Assembly: GCA_039649175.1 (NCBI GenBank)
Contig: JBBWZS010000071.1
Location: forward strand, 1 to 7,462
DNA from: DATAQC01 sp039649175
GTDB taxonomy: Bacteria > Actinomycetota > Acidimicrobiia > Acidimicrobiales > AC-14
Length of the DNA: 7,462 bases
Reading direction: 5' to 3'
Shown one piece after another: positions 1 through 6,624 of this stretch. The position numbers were made by a program, and so were the translations under genes. The notes under the pieces are model-generated. The model was not told where the DNA came from and made no database searches. It worked only from the letters and a program-made list of their open reading frames with translations. How positions within the stretch are numbered: position 1 is the first letter of the stretch; each line of letters begins with the position of its first letter.

Positions 1-165
1 CGGCGGTGGTGTCGGGGCGGTGGTGGCCGGGGCGGTGGTGGCCGGGGCCGTGGCGGGCGCCATCGTGCCCTGGACCATGGCGGTGCCACCGCCGGCCGAT
101 CGGCATGAGGCCGCCACCAGCAAGGCCAGGGTGACGATCGCCCCGCAACTCCGTCTCCCGCTCAG
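1..165 (-). CDS. Partial lipoprotein-like exported protein, N-terminal part only
   Basis: An open frame reads leftwards from about 165 and runs off the window at position 1, so only about 55 residues are visible. It begins with a basic n-region (SGRRS), a hydrophobic stretch (GAIVTLALLVAA) and a cysteine in the context VAASC at 103-105, which resembles a lipobox although the -3 residue is Ala rather than Leu. An Ala/Thr/Pro-rich segment with ATTAP-type repeats follows, typical of a linker between a lipid anchor and an extracellular domain. Third codon positions are almost all G or C, which supports this frame. No ATG or GTG sits at a sensible place. CTG at 163-165 would give a signal peptide of normal length, but CTG starts are rare, so the start is uncertain. 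The frame lies 27 nt downstream of sucD on the same strand. The function of the missing mature domain cannot be told. Confidence 0.45.
   Translation of the reverse strand, partial: MSGRRSCGAIVTLALLVAASCRSAGGGTAMVQGTMAPATAPATTAPATTAPTPPP
14..43. repeat. Tandem 15-bp repeat, two exact copies
   Basis: The unit GGGGCGGTGGTGGCC occurs twice back to back (14-28 and 29-43), with degenerate partial copies on both sides. On the minus strand it encodes a five-residue Ala/Thr/Pro unit inside the low-complexity linker of the partial lipoprotein-like gene. The repeat length is a multiple of three, so copy-number changes would keep the frame. It is best read as a coding repeat. Confidence 0.7.
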
Positions 166-191
166 GGGGCCGCTCGGGCCCCGTCGTCTCC

Positions 192-1079
192 TCAGCGTCG
201 GAGTCCGGCCACCACGGCGGCCATGCGCTCGCCCACGTCGGTCGGTGTCTCGACCACCTCGACGCCGGCGCGGCGCAGCGCCTCGATCTTGGACCGGGCG
301 CCCCCGGCCGAGCCCGACACAATGGCCCCGGCGTGGCCCATCCGCCTGCCCTCGGGGGCAGTCACGCCGGCGATGTAGGCCACCACCGGCTTGGTCATCT
401 CCGAGGCCACAAAGTCGGCCGCCGCCTCCTCGTCGGTGCCGCCGATCTCGCCGATGAGGATGACGGCCCGGGTCTCGGGGTCGGCCTCGAAACGGCGCAG
501 GCAGTCGACGAACCCCGTTCCCGGCACCGGGTCGCCGCCGATGCCGACGCACGTCGTCTGGCCGATGCCCTGGCGGGTCAGCTCGTACAACGCCTGGTAG
601 GTGAGCGTGCCCGAGCGGGACACCACGCCGACGGGCCCGCCGGCAAGTGCGATCTCCACCGGCGTGATGCCGATGTTGGCCCGGCCCGGGGAGATGACCC
701 CCGGGCAGTTGGGGCCGACGAGGATCACGTCGGGATGGTTGCGGCGGAGGTGGCTGCTCACCCGCACCTCGTCGTGGAGGGGGATGCCCTCGGTGATGCA
801 CACGATGAGAGAGATGCCGGCGTCGGCGGCCTCCACCACCGCCCCCGCCGCGCCCCGGGGAGGAACGAAGATCAAGCTGGCGTCGGCGCCCGTGGCCGCC
901 CGGGCTGCCTCGACGGTGTCGAACACGGGGATGCCGTCCACGTCGGTGCCGCCCTTGCCGGGGGTCACCCCGGCCACCACCTGGGTGCCGTAGGCACGGT
1001 TGCGAAGGCCGTGGAAGCGGCCCTGGCTCCCGGTGAGGCCCTGGACCACGACCTTGGTCTCGTCGTCGACGAGGATCAC
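192..1079 (-). CDS. sucD: Succinyl-CoA synthetase (ADP-forming), alpha subunit
   Basis: This is the alpha subunit of succinyl-CoA synthetase, the TCA-cycle enzyme that interconverts succinyl-CoA and succinate with substrate-level phosphorylation of ADP or GDP; it works in the cytoplasm with SucC. The 295 residues match the usual length of about 290. The N-terminal Rossmann-type CoA-binding domain carries VQGLTGSQGRFH (12-23) and GVTPGKGG (37-44). VGPNCPGVISPG (121-132) and SRSGTLTYQ (154-162) are standard family segments. The ligase part has GEIGG (210-214), with the Glu that contacts the active-site His, and the phosphohistidine motif GRRMGHAGAI (244-253), His249. The GTG start overlaps the sucC stop by 4 nt (GTGA), so translation is probably coupled; a GAGG site lies 8 nt upstream inside sucC. 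No key residue is missing. Nucleotide preference cannot be read from the sequence. Confidence 0.97.
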   Translation of the reverse strand: MILVDDETKVVVQGLTGSQGRFHGLRNRAYGTQVVAGVTPGKGGTDVDGIPVFDTVEAARAATGADASLIFVPPRGAAGAVVEAADAGISLIVCITEGIPLHDEVRVSSHLRRNHPDVILVGPNCPGVISPGRANIGITPVEIALAGGPVGVVSRSGTLTYQALYELTRQGIGQTTCVGIGGDPVPGTGFVDCLRRFEADPETRAVILIGEIGGTDEEAAADFVASEMTKPVVAYIAGVTAPEGRRMGHAGAIVSGSAGGARSKIEALRRAGVEVVETPTDVGERMAAVVAGLRR

Positions 1080-2227
1080 GGCGTCGACCTCGCGGCCAGG
1101 GCCACGGCCCGCCGGGCCGCCGACACCATGGTGGGCTCGGAGACCAACCGGTCGGAGGCGCGACCGGCCAGGACCGCACGTCCCTCCTCGGCGTTGGTGC
1201 CGTCGAGACGGACGATGATCGGGCTGCGCAGGTCCACTCTCTCCAGGGCCTCGACGATCCCCTGCGCCACCAGGTCGCCCCGGGTGATGCCGCCGAAGAT
1301 GTTGACGAAGATGGCCCGCACGTTGGGATCGCTGTTGACCACCTCGAGGGCGGCGGCCACCACGTCGGCGCCGGCCCCACCGCCGATGTCGAGGAAGTTG
1401 GCGGCCGAGCCGCCCACCTCGTTGACCACGTCGAGGGTGCTCATCACCAGTCCGGCGCCGTTGCCGATGATGCCCACGCTGCCGGCCAGGCCGATGTAGT
1501 TCAGGCCCTTCTCGCGGGCCCTACGCTCGCGCTCGTCGAGAACCTCGTCGGCGCGCCACTCGTCCCATTCCGGGTGGCGGAAGGCGGCGCTGTCATCGAG
1601 GGTGACCTTGGCGTCGAGCGCCAGCACCCGGCCCCCGTCGACCACGGCAAGGGGGTTCACCTCGATGAGCTCGGCGTCGGCGCCGGTGTAGGCCGCCCAC
1701 AGCGCCACCAGCACGTCGGTGACCTGCACGGTGGCTGCCGGGTCGAGCCCGGCCCGCTCCACCACGTCCCTGGCCGCCGCCGGGTCCAGCCCGTCGAGCG
1801 GGTCGACGTGGAGGCGGACGACGGCATCGGGGTCGTCGGCCGCCACCTCTTCGATGTCGATGCCACCCCGCGCCGACACCAGGACGAGATGCAGCTTGGC
1901 CCCCCGGTCGAAGGTCACCGAGGCGTAGTACTCCGAGGCGATCGTCGACGCCTCCTCGACCCACACCCGCCGCACGAGATGGCCCTTGAGTGGTCGGTGC
2001 AGCATCGACCGGGTGACGTCCCGGACGTCGGCGGCGGTGGCCGCCAGCTTGATCCCACCTGCCTTCCCGCGTCCGCCCACCTGCACCTGGGCCTTCACCA
2101 CCACCGGGTAGCCCAGGCCGTCGGCCACTGCCACCGCCGCCTCGACGGTGTCGGCCACCCCTCCTCGGGGCACCGCCACCCCGTGGCCGGCGAGGAGCTG
2201 CTTGCCCTGGTACTCGAGCAGGTCCAC
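1076..2227 (-). CDS. sucC: Succinyl-CoA synthetase (ADP-forming), beta subunit
   Basis: The beta subunit provides the nucleotide site and succinate contacts of succinyl-CoA synthetase and pairs with the downstream SucD. The 383 residues are close to the 388 of E. coli. The N-terminal ATP-grasp domain begins with the conserved MDLLEYQGKQLL and includes KAQVQVGGRGKAGG (45-58). ELIEVNPL (186-193) and Asp205 are the likely magnesium ligands, equivalent to Asn199 and Asp213 of E. coli. The C-terminal CoA-ligase domain has GLAGSVGIIGNGAGL (246-260) and NIFGGITRGD (309-318), where Gly replaces the common Cys before Asp. The GTG start is well fixed: an in-frame TAG lies two codons upstream (2231-2233) and the N-terminus matches the family. 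It is the first gene of a sucCD operon. Confidence 0.97.
   Translation of the reverse strand: MDLLEYQGKQLLAGHGVAVPRGGVADTVEAAVAVADGLGYPVVVKAQVQVGGRGKAGGIKLAATAADVRDVTRSMLHRPLKGHLVRRVWVEEASTIASEYYASVTFDRGAKLHLVLVSARGGIDIEEVAADDPDAVVRLHVDPLDGLDPAAARDVVERAGLDPAATVQVTDVLVALWAAYTGADAELIEVNPLAVVDGGRVLALDAKVTLDDSAAFRHPEWDEWRADEVLDERERRAREKGLNYIGLAGSVGIIGNGAGLVMSTLDVVNEVGGSAANFLDIGGGAGADVVAAALEVVNSDPNVRAIFVNIFGGITRGDLVAQGIVEALERVDLRSPIIVRLDGTNAEEGRAVLAGRASDRLVSEPTMVSAARRAVALAARSTP
1088..1091 (-). promoter_or_regulatory. Ribosome binding site of sucD inside sucC
   Basis: GAGG on the minus strand lies 8 nt before the sucD GTG, within the last codons of sucC. Together with the 4-nt overlap it supports the GTG at 1079 and coupled translation of the two subunits. 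Confidence 0.55.
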
Positions 2228-2238
2228 GGGCTACGACG

Positions 2239-2244
2239 CCTCCC
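2239..2244 (-). promoter_or_regulatory. Shine-Dalgarno site of sucC
   Basis: GGGAGG on the minus strand precedes the sucC GTG with an 11-nt gap, slightly longer than usual. It is the only purine-rich site near this start. It contrasts with the plus-strand gene on the other side of the same intergenic region, which has no convincing site. Confidence 0.5.
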
Positions 2245-2289
2245 GGCGGTCGAGGGCCACTACCACCGGTGCAGACGGTTCATCGAACG

Positions 2290-2296
2290 CATACTA
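2290..2296. promoter_or_regulatory. Candidate overlapping divergent -10 elements
   Basis: In the 74-nt gap between sucC and the plus-strand gene at 2302, the segment CATACTA can be read as a -10 box on both strands. The plus strand reads CATACT (2290-2295), ending 6 nt before the GTG at 2302. The minus strand reads TAGTAT (2296-2291), which would place the sucC transcript start near 2284 with a leader of about 57 nt. No good -35 is visible on either side. The assignment rests on position and resemblance only. Confidence 0.35.
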
Positions 2297-2301
2297 GGCA
2301 A

Positions 2302-2874
2302 GTGCCCCCCTCGCCCTTGCCTCGGCGCCCTCGCCCCCTGGTGACGTTCAGTCCCATGATGCTCCTGGTGACCGTGCTTGGCCTCGGCGTGGGTGTGATC
2401 CTGTTCGTGGCGGTGATGAGCTCGATCAGCTCGGGCCGGGCCCGCAGCGCGGTCGGCACCGACGTCTACGTCCTGGGCAGCGCCAAGTCGCTCGGCGCGT
2501 CCGTCGATCGCCAGGGCCCGCTCCTGCTCTCCGACCCGCTGGGCTCGAGACGCTCGATCTACGTGCAACACCTCGGGGGCAAGGAGTGGCGCACGTTGGC
2601 CACCAATGCGCCCGGTTCCGCCGCCAACTGCCTGGTGGTGTGGCAACCGCCGCAGCGGGCCTTCGTCGACCCGTGCTCGCACCTGGCGTATCCCGCCGAC
2701 GGGACCGGGCTCACCAGCTTCCCGACCCGCGTCGACGACAAGGGGAAGATCCTCATCGACCTCCATTCCCCCCAGGCCCCGACCACCAGCACCACCAGCC
2801 CCCCCGAGACCACCACGGTGCCCCTCGACACGACCGTGCCCCAAGCGGCGCCGGCTACCGCTCCACCTTCTTGA
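2302..2874 (+). CDS. Membrane-anchored protein with degenerate Rieske-like domain
   Basis: I do not recognise a named family member. A 190-residue reading from GTG 2302 has a short basic N-terminus (PRRPRP), one transmembrane segment (about 18-40) and a soluble domain (about 53-155), probably extracytoplasmic. A Thr/Pro/Ser/Ala-rich tail (157-190) follows, like the linker of a surface protein. The soluble domain has the late-Rieske pattern: a Cys (110) with VVW after it, a short loop, FVDPCSHLAYPADGTGL (121-137), then a strand pair (FPTRVDDKGKILIDL). However, the first CxH motif reads Cys-Leu-Val and the second reads Cys-Ser-His, so a 2Fe-2S cluster is unlikely. Cys110 and Cys125 could form a disulfide. 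GTG 2269 is an upstream alternative start, while GTG 2341 or ATG 2356 would shorten the N-terminus; 2302 is chosen because a -10-like box ends 6 nt before it. The 3' end overlaps pcrA by 20 nt. Confidence 0.75.
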   Translation: MPPSPLPRRPRPLVTFSPMMLLVTVLGLGVGVILFVAVMSSISSGRARSAVGTDVYVLGSAKSLGASVDRQGPLLLSDPLGSRRSIYVQHLGGKEWRTLATNAPGSAANCLVVWQPPQRAFVDPCSHLAYPADGTGLTSFPTRVDDKGKILIDLHSPQAPTTSTTSPPETTTVPLDTTVPQAAPATAPPS

Positions 2875-5110
2875 TCGGCGTCCAGGCCAGGAGGAGATGC
2901 TTCTCACCCAGGCCCGGGAACCGCACCACTGCCTCGGCTTTGTCGCCCGATCCCATGATCTCCAACACCACCCCTTCGCCCCACTTGCCGTGCACCACGT
3001 CGTCGCCGACGGACAGGCCCAGGCGCTCGGCGCCGGTGGTGCGCGCCGGTGACGGTGCCTGGCGCGGGCCGGTCTCGCCCGAGGCGCCGCCCCTCATCCC
3101 CCGCATGGCGGCCTCGACGATGCGCTCCCGGCCCGAGCGCTCCCGGCCGAAGCGGTCGCGCGACTTCCCTGACTCCACCATGGCCGTGAGGTGCTCGGGG
3201 ATCTCCTTGAGGAAGCGGCTGGGCGGGTTGTACAGGGTGGTGCCGAACAGCATCCGGCTCCAGGCGTGTGACAGGTGCAGGCGGCGCCGGGCCCGGGTGA
3301 TGCCGACGTAGCAAAGGCGGCGCTCCTCCTCCAGCTCGTCGGGCTCACCCAACGAGCGCAGGTGGGGGAAGACGCCGTCTTCCAGGCCGATCATGAACAC
3401 GCCGTCGAACTCGAGGCCCTTGGCCGTGTGCAGGGTCATGAGCACCACACTCGACTCGTCGGGGTCGAGATCGTCGGCGTCGGCCACCAGGCTGACCGAT
3501 TCGAGGAACGCCTGGGCAGTGGCGGCCTCGCCCGCCTCGGCGGCCAGGGCCTCGAACTCGTGGGCCGTCCCCACGAGCTCACCCAGGTTCTCGGCCCGGC
3601 TCTGGGCCTCGATGGAGCCGTCGGCCTGGAGCTCGGCCACGTAGCCGGTGTCGGCCAGCACCCGCTCGAGCAACTCGCCAGGCCCGAACCGCCCGGCGCG
3701 CAACGTCTCCAGCAGCGTGATGACGTCGGCGATGCCGCTGAGGGCCCGGCCGCCCACCCCGGCGTCGGCCGCCCGGCCCAGGGCGTCGGTGAACGTGGTC
3801 CCGTTGGCCGCCGCCCAAGCTTCGATGCGGGCCACGCTCGTATCGCCGATGCCGCGCTTGGGGACGTTGAGGATGCGGCGGATCGACACCTCGTCGTCGG
3901 GGTTCACCACCGCCCGCAGGTAGGCGACGGCGTCCTTGATCTCGCGACGCTCGTAGAACCTGGTGCCGCCGATGACCTTGTAGGGGATGTTCTGGCGCAC
4001 GAGGTGCTCCTCGAGCACCCGGCTCTGGGCGTTGGTGCGGTAGAACACGGCCAGGTCGGACCAGCGGTAGTTGTCGGTCTCGCGCAGGCGCTGCATCTGG
4101 CGCGTGACCCACGCCGCCTCGTCATGCTCGTCCTCGGCGTAGTAGCGCTCGATGAGCTCGCCGCCGACCTGTTCGGTCCACAGGGCCTTGGGCTTGCGCA
4201 TGAGGTTGTTGGCGATCACCGCGTTGGCGGCGTCGAGGATGGTCTGGGTCGACCGGTAGTTCTGCTCCAACACGATGAGGGTGGCGTCGGGGAAGGCGTC
4301 CTCGAACTCCAGAATGTTGCGGATGTCGGCGCCACGAAATCTGTACACCGATTGATCCGAGTCGCCCACGACGCAGATGTTGCGGTGGGCCTTGGCCAGG
4401 GTGGTGACGATCTCGTTCTGGGCCTTGTTGGTGTCCTGGAACTCGTCGACGAGAAGGTGGCGGAAACGCTCCTGGTAGTGGGCCAGCACCTCGGGCCTGG
4501 TGCGGAACAGCTCGACAGTCACCAGGAGGAGGTCGTCGAAGTCCATGGCGTTGGCCTTGCGCAACCGAGCCTGGTACTCGCGGTAGACCTCGGCGATACG
4601 TCGCTCGTAGATGCTGCCGGCCCGATCGTGGTACGCATCGACGCCCAGGGTCTCGTTCTTGGCCGCGCTGATCACCGCATGGACGGTGCGGGGCGGGAAG
4701 CGCTTGGGGTCGATGTTGAGGTCACGCAGGACATAGGTGGTGAGGCGCTCGGCGTCGGCCTGGTCGTAGATCGAGAACGACGACGAGTAGCCCAGGTGCT
4801 GGGCCTCCCGGCGCAGGATCCGCACACAGGCGGAATGGAAGGTGCACACCCACATGCGGCGGGCCACCGGGCCCACCAGGGCGGCCACCCGGCCCTTCAT
4901 CTCGTCAGCCGCCTTGTTGGTGAAGGTGATGGCGGCGATCTCGAACGGCGACACGCCCATCTCGCGGATCAACCACGCCACCCGGTGGGTGAGCACCCGG
5001 GTCTTGCCCGACCCGGCGCCGGCCACGAGCAACAGCGGCCCGCCGGGGTGGGTGACGGCCTCGCGCTGGACGGGGTTGAGGTTGGCGAGGAGTTCGGCGG
5101 GCTCGGGCAT
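2855..5110 (-). CDS. pcrA: ATP-dependent DNA helicase, PcrA/UvrD type (SF1A)
   Basis: This is a 3'-5' superfamily 1A helicase used in nucleotide excision repair, replication restart and removal of stalled RNA polymerase or RecA. The 751 residues are normal for PcrA/UvrD1. All motifs are present: Q motif LNPVQREAV (11-19), Walker A GAGSGKT (31-37), Ia ITFTNKAADEM (61-71), Ic TFHSACVRILR (90-100), Walker B VDEFQDT (221-227), III VGDSDQSVYRFRGAD (248-262), IV LEQNYRST (281-288), V TLHTAKGLEFDGV (559-571) and VI YVGITRARRRL (601-611). A basic Gly/Arg-rich linker (about 645-695) leads to a C-terminal Tudor-like domain (about 696-751, WGEGVVLEIMGSGDKAEAVV), which in PcrA contacts RNA polymerase. 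The ATG start gives the normal family N-terminus; a weak GGGG site lies 5 nt upstream. The gene begins 12 nt after the Ada-AlkA gene on the same strand, suggesting co-transcription. Confidence 0.97.
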   Translation of the reverse strand: MPEPAELLANLNPVQREAVTHPGGPLLLVAGAGSGKTRVLTHRVAWLIREMGVSPFEIAAITFTNKAADEMKGRVAALVGPVARRMWVCTFHSACVRILRREAQHLGYSSSFSIYDQADAERLTTYVLRDLNIDPKRFPPRTVHAVISAAKNETLGVDAYHDRAGSIYERRIAEVYREYQARLRKANAMDFDDLLLVTVELFRTRPEVLAHYQERFRHLLVDEFQDTNKAQNEIVTTLAKAHRNICVVGDSDQSVYRFRGADIRNILEFEDAFPDATLIVLEQNYRSTQTILDAANAVIANNLMRKPKALWTEQVGGELIERYYAEDEHDEAAWVTRQMQRLRETDNYRWSDLAVFYRTNAQSRVLEEHLVRQNIPYKVIGGTRFYERREIKDAVAYLRAVVNPDDEVSIRRILNVPKRGIGDTSVARIEAWAAANGTTFTDALGRAADAGVGGRALSGIADVITLLETLRAGRFGPGELLERVLADTGYVAELQADGSIEAQSRAENLGELVGTAHEFEALAAEAGEAATAQAFLESVSLVADADDLDPDESSVVLMTLHTAKGLEFDGVFMIGLEDGVFPHLRSLGEPDELEEERRLCYVGITRARRRLHLSHAWSRMLFGTTLYNPPSRFLKEIPEHLTAMVESGKSRDRFGRERSGRERIVEAAMRGMRGGASGETGPRQAPSPARTTGAERLGLSVGDDVVHGKWGEGVVLEIMGSGDKAEAVVRFPGLGEKHLLLAWTPIKKVER

Positions 5111-5122
5111 CGCTGCCCCAAA

Positions 5123-6553
5123 CTACCGGGAGGGTGTGTCGGCCCTGGTGGCGTCGATGGTTGGTCGCTGGTCGGGCGCCAGCCACAGCTGGATGGCGGC
5201 GGAGGCCCGGTTCGGCCTCCACGCCCGGGCCAGCTCCTCGGCCTGGCGGCCGGAGACGGTCCCACCGACAGCCGACGCCAGTGCCCGCCGGAGGCCGAGG
5301 TCGCTCGCCGGGAAGGCATCGGGCTCACCCATCCGCAGGGCGAGGTACTGCGCCGTCCACGGCCCCAAGCCGGGGATGGCGGTGACGGAGGCGACGAAGT
5401 GGTCGAGGGGACGGCTGCGGTCGAGCTCGACCCCACCGTCAGCGACGAAGCGGGCGAAGGCGGTGATGGCGCCGGCCCGGGCGGCGGGGAGGCCCAGGCC
5501 GCTGAGGTCGGCGCTGGCCAGCACCGCCGGTGGAGGGAACACGTGGGTCAATCCCATCGATGCCAGACCGGGGACCGGCGTGCCGTGCCGGGCCACGATG
5601 CGGCCGGTGATGGTGTTGGCACCGGCCACGCTGACCTGCTGGCCGACGATGGCGCGCACGCCCGTCTCGAAGGGATCCCACGTGCCGGGCGGTCGCAGCC
5701 CGGGACGGGCGTGCACCAGCGGCCCGACGATCGAGTCGGCCCCCAGGGCGCGCCGGGCGCCGTCGACGTCGGCGTCGAGGTTGAAGATGTGCCGGGCTCG
5801 CGCCACGACGTGGATCAGCCCCTCCCAATGCGGCAGGTGGGCCCGCAGCAGGAGGTGGCCGGCCGGGCCCGCCGACAGCTCCAGCACCCCGGGGTCACCA
5901 TCGATGGCCACGGTGCGCCGATAGGTGTCGTCGGTGACGTGTTCCACGCCGGCGGTGGCCCGCGACCGGAAGTAGCCGAGCATGGCCTCCCAGTCGAGAG
6001 GCGGTTGGTAGGCGAGGCGCAGGGTGAGACCGCCGTCGGCCACCAGGCGGTCGGTCACCCGGCGCCTCGCCCGCAGCTCACTGGGGGCCGCCCGGAACAC
6101 GTCTCGGCAGGCCCGGTTGAGCTGGCGGACGCTGCCGAACCCCGATGCGAAGGCGACCTGGGCGACTGACAGGTCGGTGTCGTCGAGCAACCGGCGGGCG
6201 AAGTGGGCCCGGCGGGACCGGGCCAGCTGGTCGGGCGTGACGCCCAGGTTCTCGTCGAACAGCCGGCGCAGGTGGCGGGGCGACAGGCCGAGCCGCGACG
6301 CCAGGCCGTCCTCGGTCTGGCCGTCGAGAGCCCCCTCGACGACGAGGTGCACGCCCCGGCACACGAGCTCGGGACCGGCCCAGCTCATGGGCGGCTCGCT
6401 GCGGTAGGGCCGGCAGCGCAGGCACGCCCGGAACCCGGCGGCTTCGGCAGCGGCGGCGGTGGAGAACCGGCGGACGTTGTCGGGCCGGGGCCGGGCGCTG
6501 CACCCCGGCCTGCAGTAGATGCCGGTCGTCACGACCGCCGAGTAGCCGTTCAT
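5123..6553 (-). CDS. alkA: Ada-type methyl sensor/AraC regulator fused to AlkA glycosylase
   Basis: The protein joins a methylation-sensing regulator to a base-excision enzyme, like M. tuberculosis Rv1317c. Counting from ATG 6553 (476 residues), an Ada zinc domain occupies about 1-50, with TTGIYCRPGC and CLRC giving the four cysteines 14, 18, 44 and 47. Cys14 matches E. coli Ada Cys38, which takes methyl groups from phosphotriesters. An AraC-type double helix-turn-helix follows (about 80-162), then an AlkA N-terminal domain (about 176-289) and an HhH-GPD glycosylase domain (about 294-444). The last has hairpin IPGLGPWTA (393-401) and catalytic Asp418 in FPASDLGL, expected to remove 3-methyladenine and related bases. 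ATG 6583 would add ten residues; neither start has a Shine-Dalgarno site, and 6553 is preferred because a -10-like box ends 7 nt before it. The Ada domain is short at its N-terminus. The gene is divergent from ogt and probably leads an operon with pcrA. Confidence 0.93.
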   Translation of the reverse strand: MNGYSAVVTTGIYCRPGCSARPRPDNVRRFSTAAAAEAAGFRACLRCRPYRSEPPMSWAGPELVCRGVHLVVEGALDGQTEDGLASRLGLSPRHLRRLFDENLGVTPDQLARSRRAHFARRLLDDTDLSVAQVAFASGFGSVRQLNRACRDVFRAAPSELRARRRVTDRLVADGGLTLRLAYQPPLDWEAMLGYFRSRATAGVEHVTDDTYRRTVAIDGDPGVLELSAGPAGHLLLRAHLPHWEGLIHVVARARHIFNLDADVDGARRALGADSIVGPLVHARPGLRPPGTWDPFETGVRAIVGQQVSVAGANTITGRIVARHGTPVPGLASMGLTHVFPPPAVLASADLSGLGLPAARAGAITAFARFVADGGVELDRSRPLDHFVASVTAIPGLGPWTAQYLALRMGEPDAFPASDLGLRRALASAVGGTVSGRQAEELARAWRPNRASAAIQLWLAPDQRPTIDATRADTPSR

Positions 6554-6560
6554 GACGTCG

Positions 6561-6566
6561 ATGATG
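6561..6566 (-). promoter_or_regulatory. Candidate -10 box of the Ada-AlkA gene
   Basis: The minus strand reads CATCAT, a 4-of-6 match to TATAAT, ending 7 nt before ATG 6553. This spacing would give a leaderless mRNA. Its near edge is 43.5 bp from the centre of the inverted repeat, the same distance as the ogt -10 candidate on the other side. If translation starts at ATG 6583 this box would lie inside the coding region and the call would fail. Confidence 0.35.
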
Positions 6567-6587
6567 GACCATGACGAACCCATCCGT

Positions 6588-6624
6588 CGGACAGATCCGG
6601 ACAGGCGTCTGATCCTGTCCGGAT
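6588..6624. promoter_or_regulatory. Candidate Ada operator: inverted repeat with extra half-site
   Basis: The gap between the divergent alkA and ogt genes holds a perfect inverted repeat. Arm ATCCGGACAGG (6595-6605) and arm CCTGTCCGGAT (6614-6624) are separated by 8 bp. The arms contain the heptamer CGGACAG, which occurs again at 6588-6594, exactly 10 bp upstream of the copy at 6598-6604, and as a 6-of-7 match (CGGACGG) at 6630-6636. The last overlaps the expected ogt -35 position. The site spans about -71 to -41 relative to a leaderless ogt start. Its place between the two genes, one of which encodes an AraC-type regulator, suggests the binding site of that regulator. The sequence does not resemble the A and B boxes of E. 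coli Ada. Confidence 0.6.

Noticed and set aside
157..179. GC-rich repeat between sucD and the lipoprotein-like frame as a terminator
   Set aside because: The similar parts (CCGCTC twice) are direct rather than inverted; only 4-bp arms can pair and there is no T-run.
20..457. Plus-strand frame starting with a Gly/Ala/Val-rich, membrane-like stretch
   Set aside because: The stretch is the reverse complement of the Ala/Thr/Pro repeat, and the frame then runs into Arg/Pro-rich sequence antisense to sucD. The minus-strand lipoprotein-like reading is more coherent.
333..1499. Plus-strand open frame of 388 codons
   Set aside because: Antisense shadow of sucD and sucC, rich in His, Arg and Ala without motifs.
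2559..2831. Minus-strand 90-codon frame opposite the Rieske-like gene
   Set aside because: Antisense shadow without motif or ribosome site. The plus-strand reading has a membrane segment and a recognisable fold pattern.
3275..6169. Plus-strand open frame of 964 codons
   Set aside because: It is antisense to pcrA and the glycosylase gene, both with complete motif sets. Its His/Gly/Val-rich protein has no recognisable domain; long shadow frames are expected at this GC content.
6595..6624. Inverted repeat as a Rho-independent terminator
   Set aside because: It lies between two divergent 5' ends and no T-run follows on either strand, so a regulatory site is more sensible.
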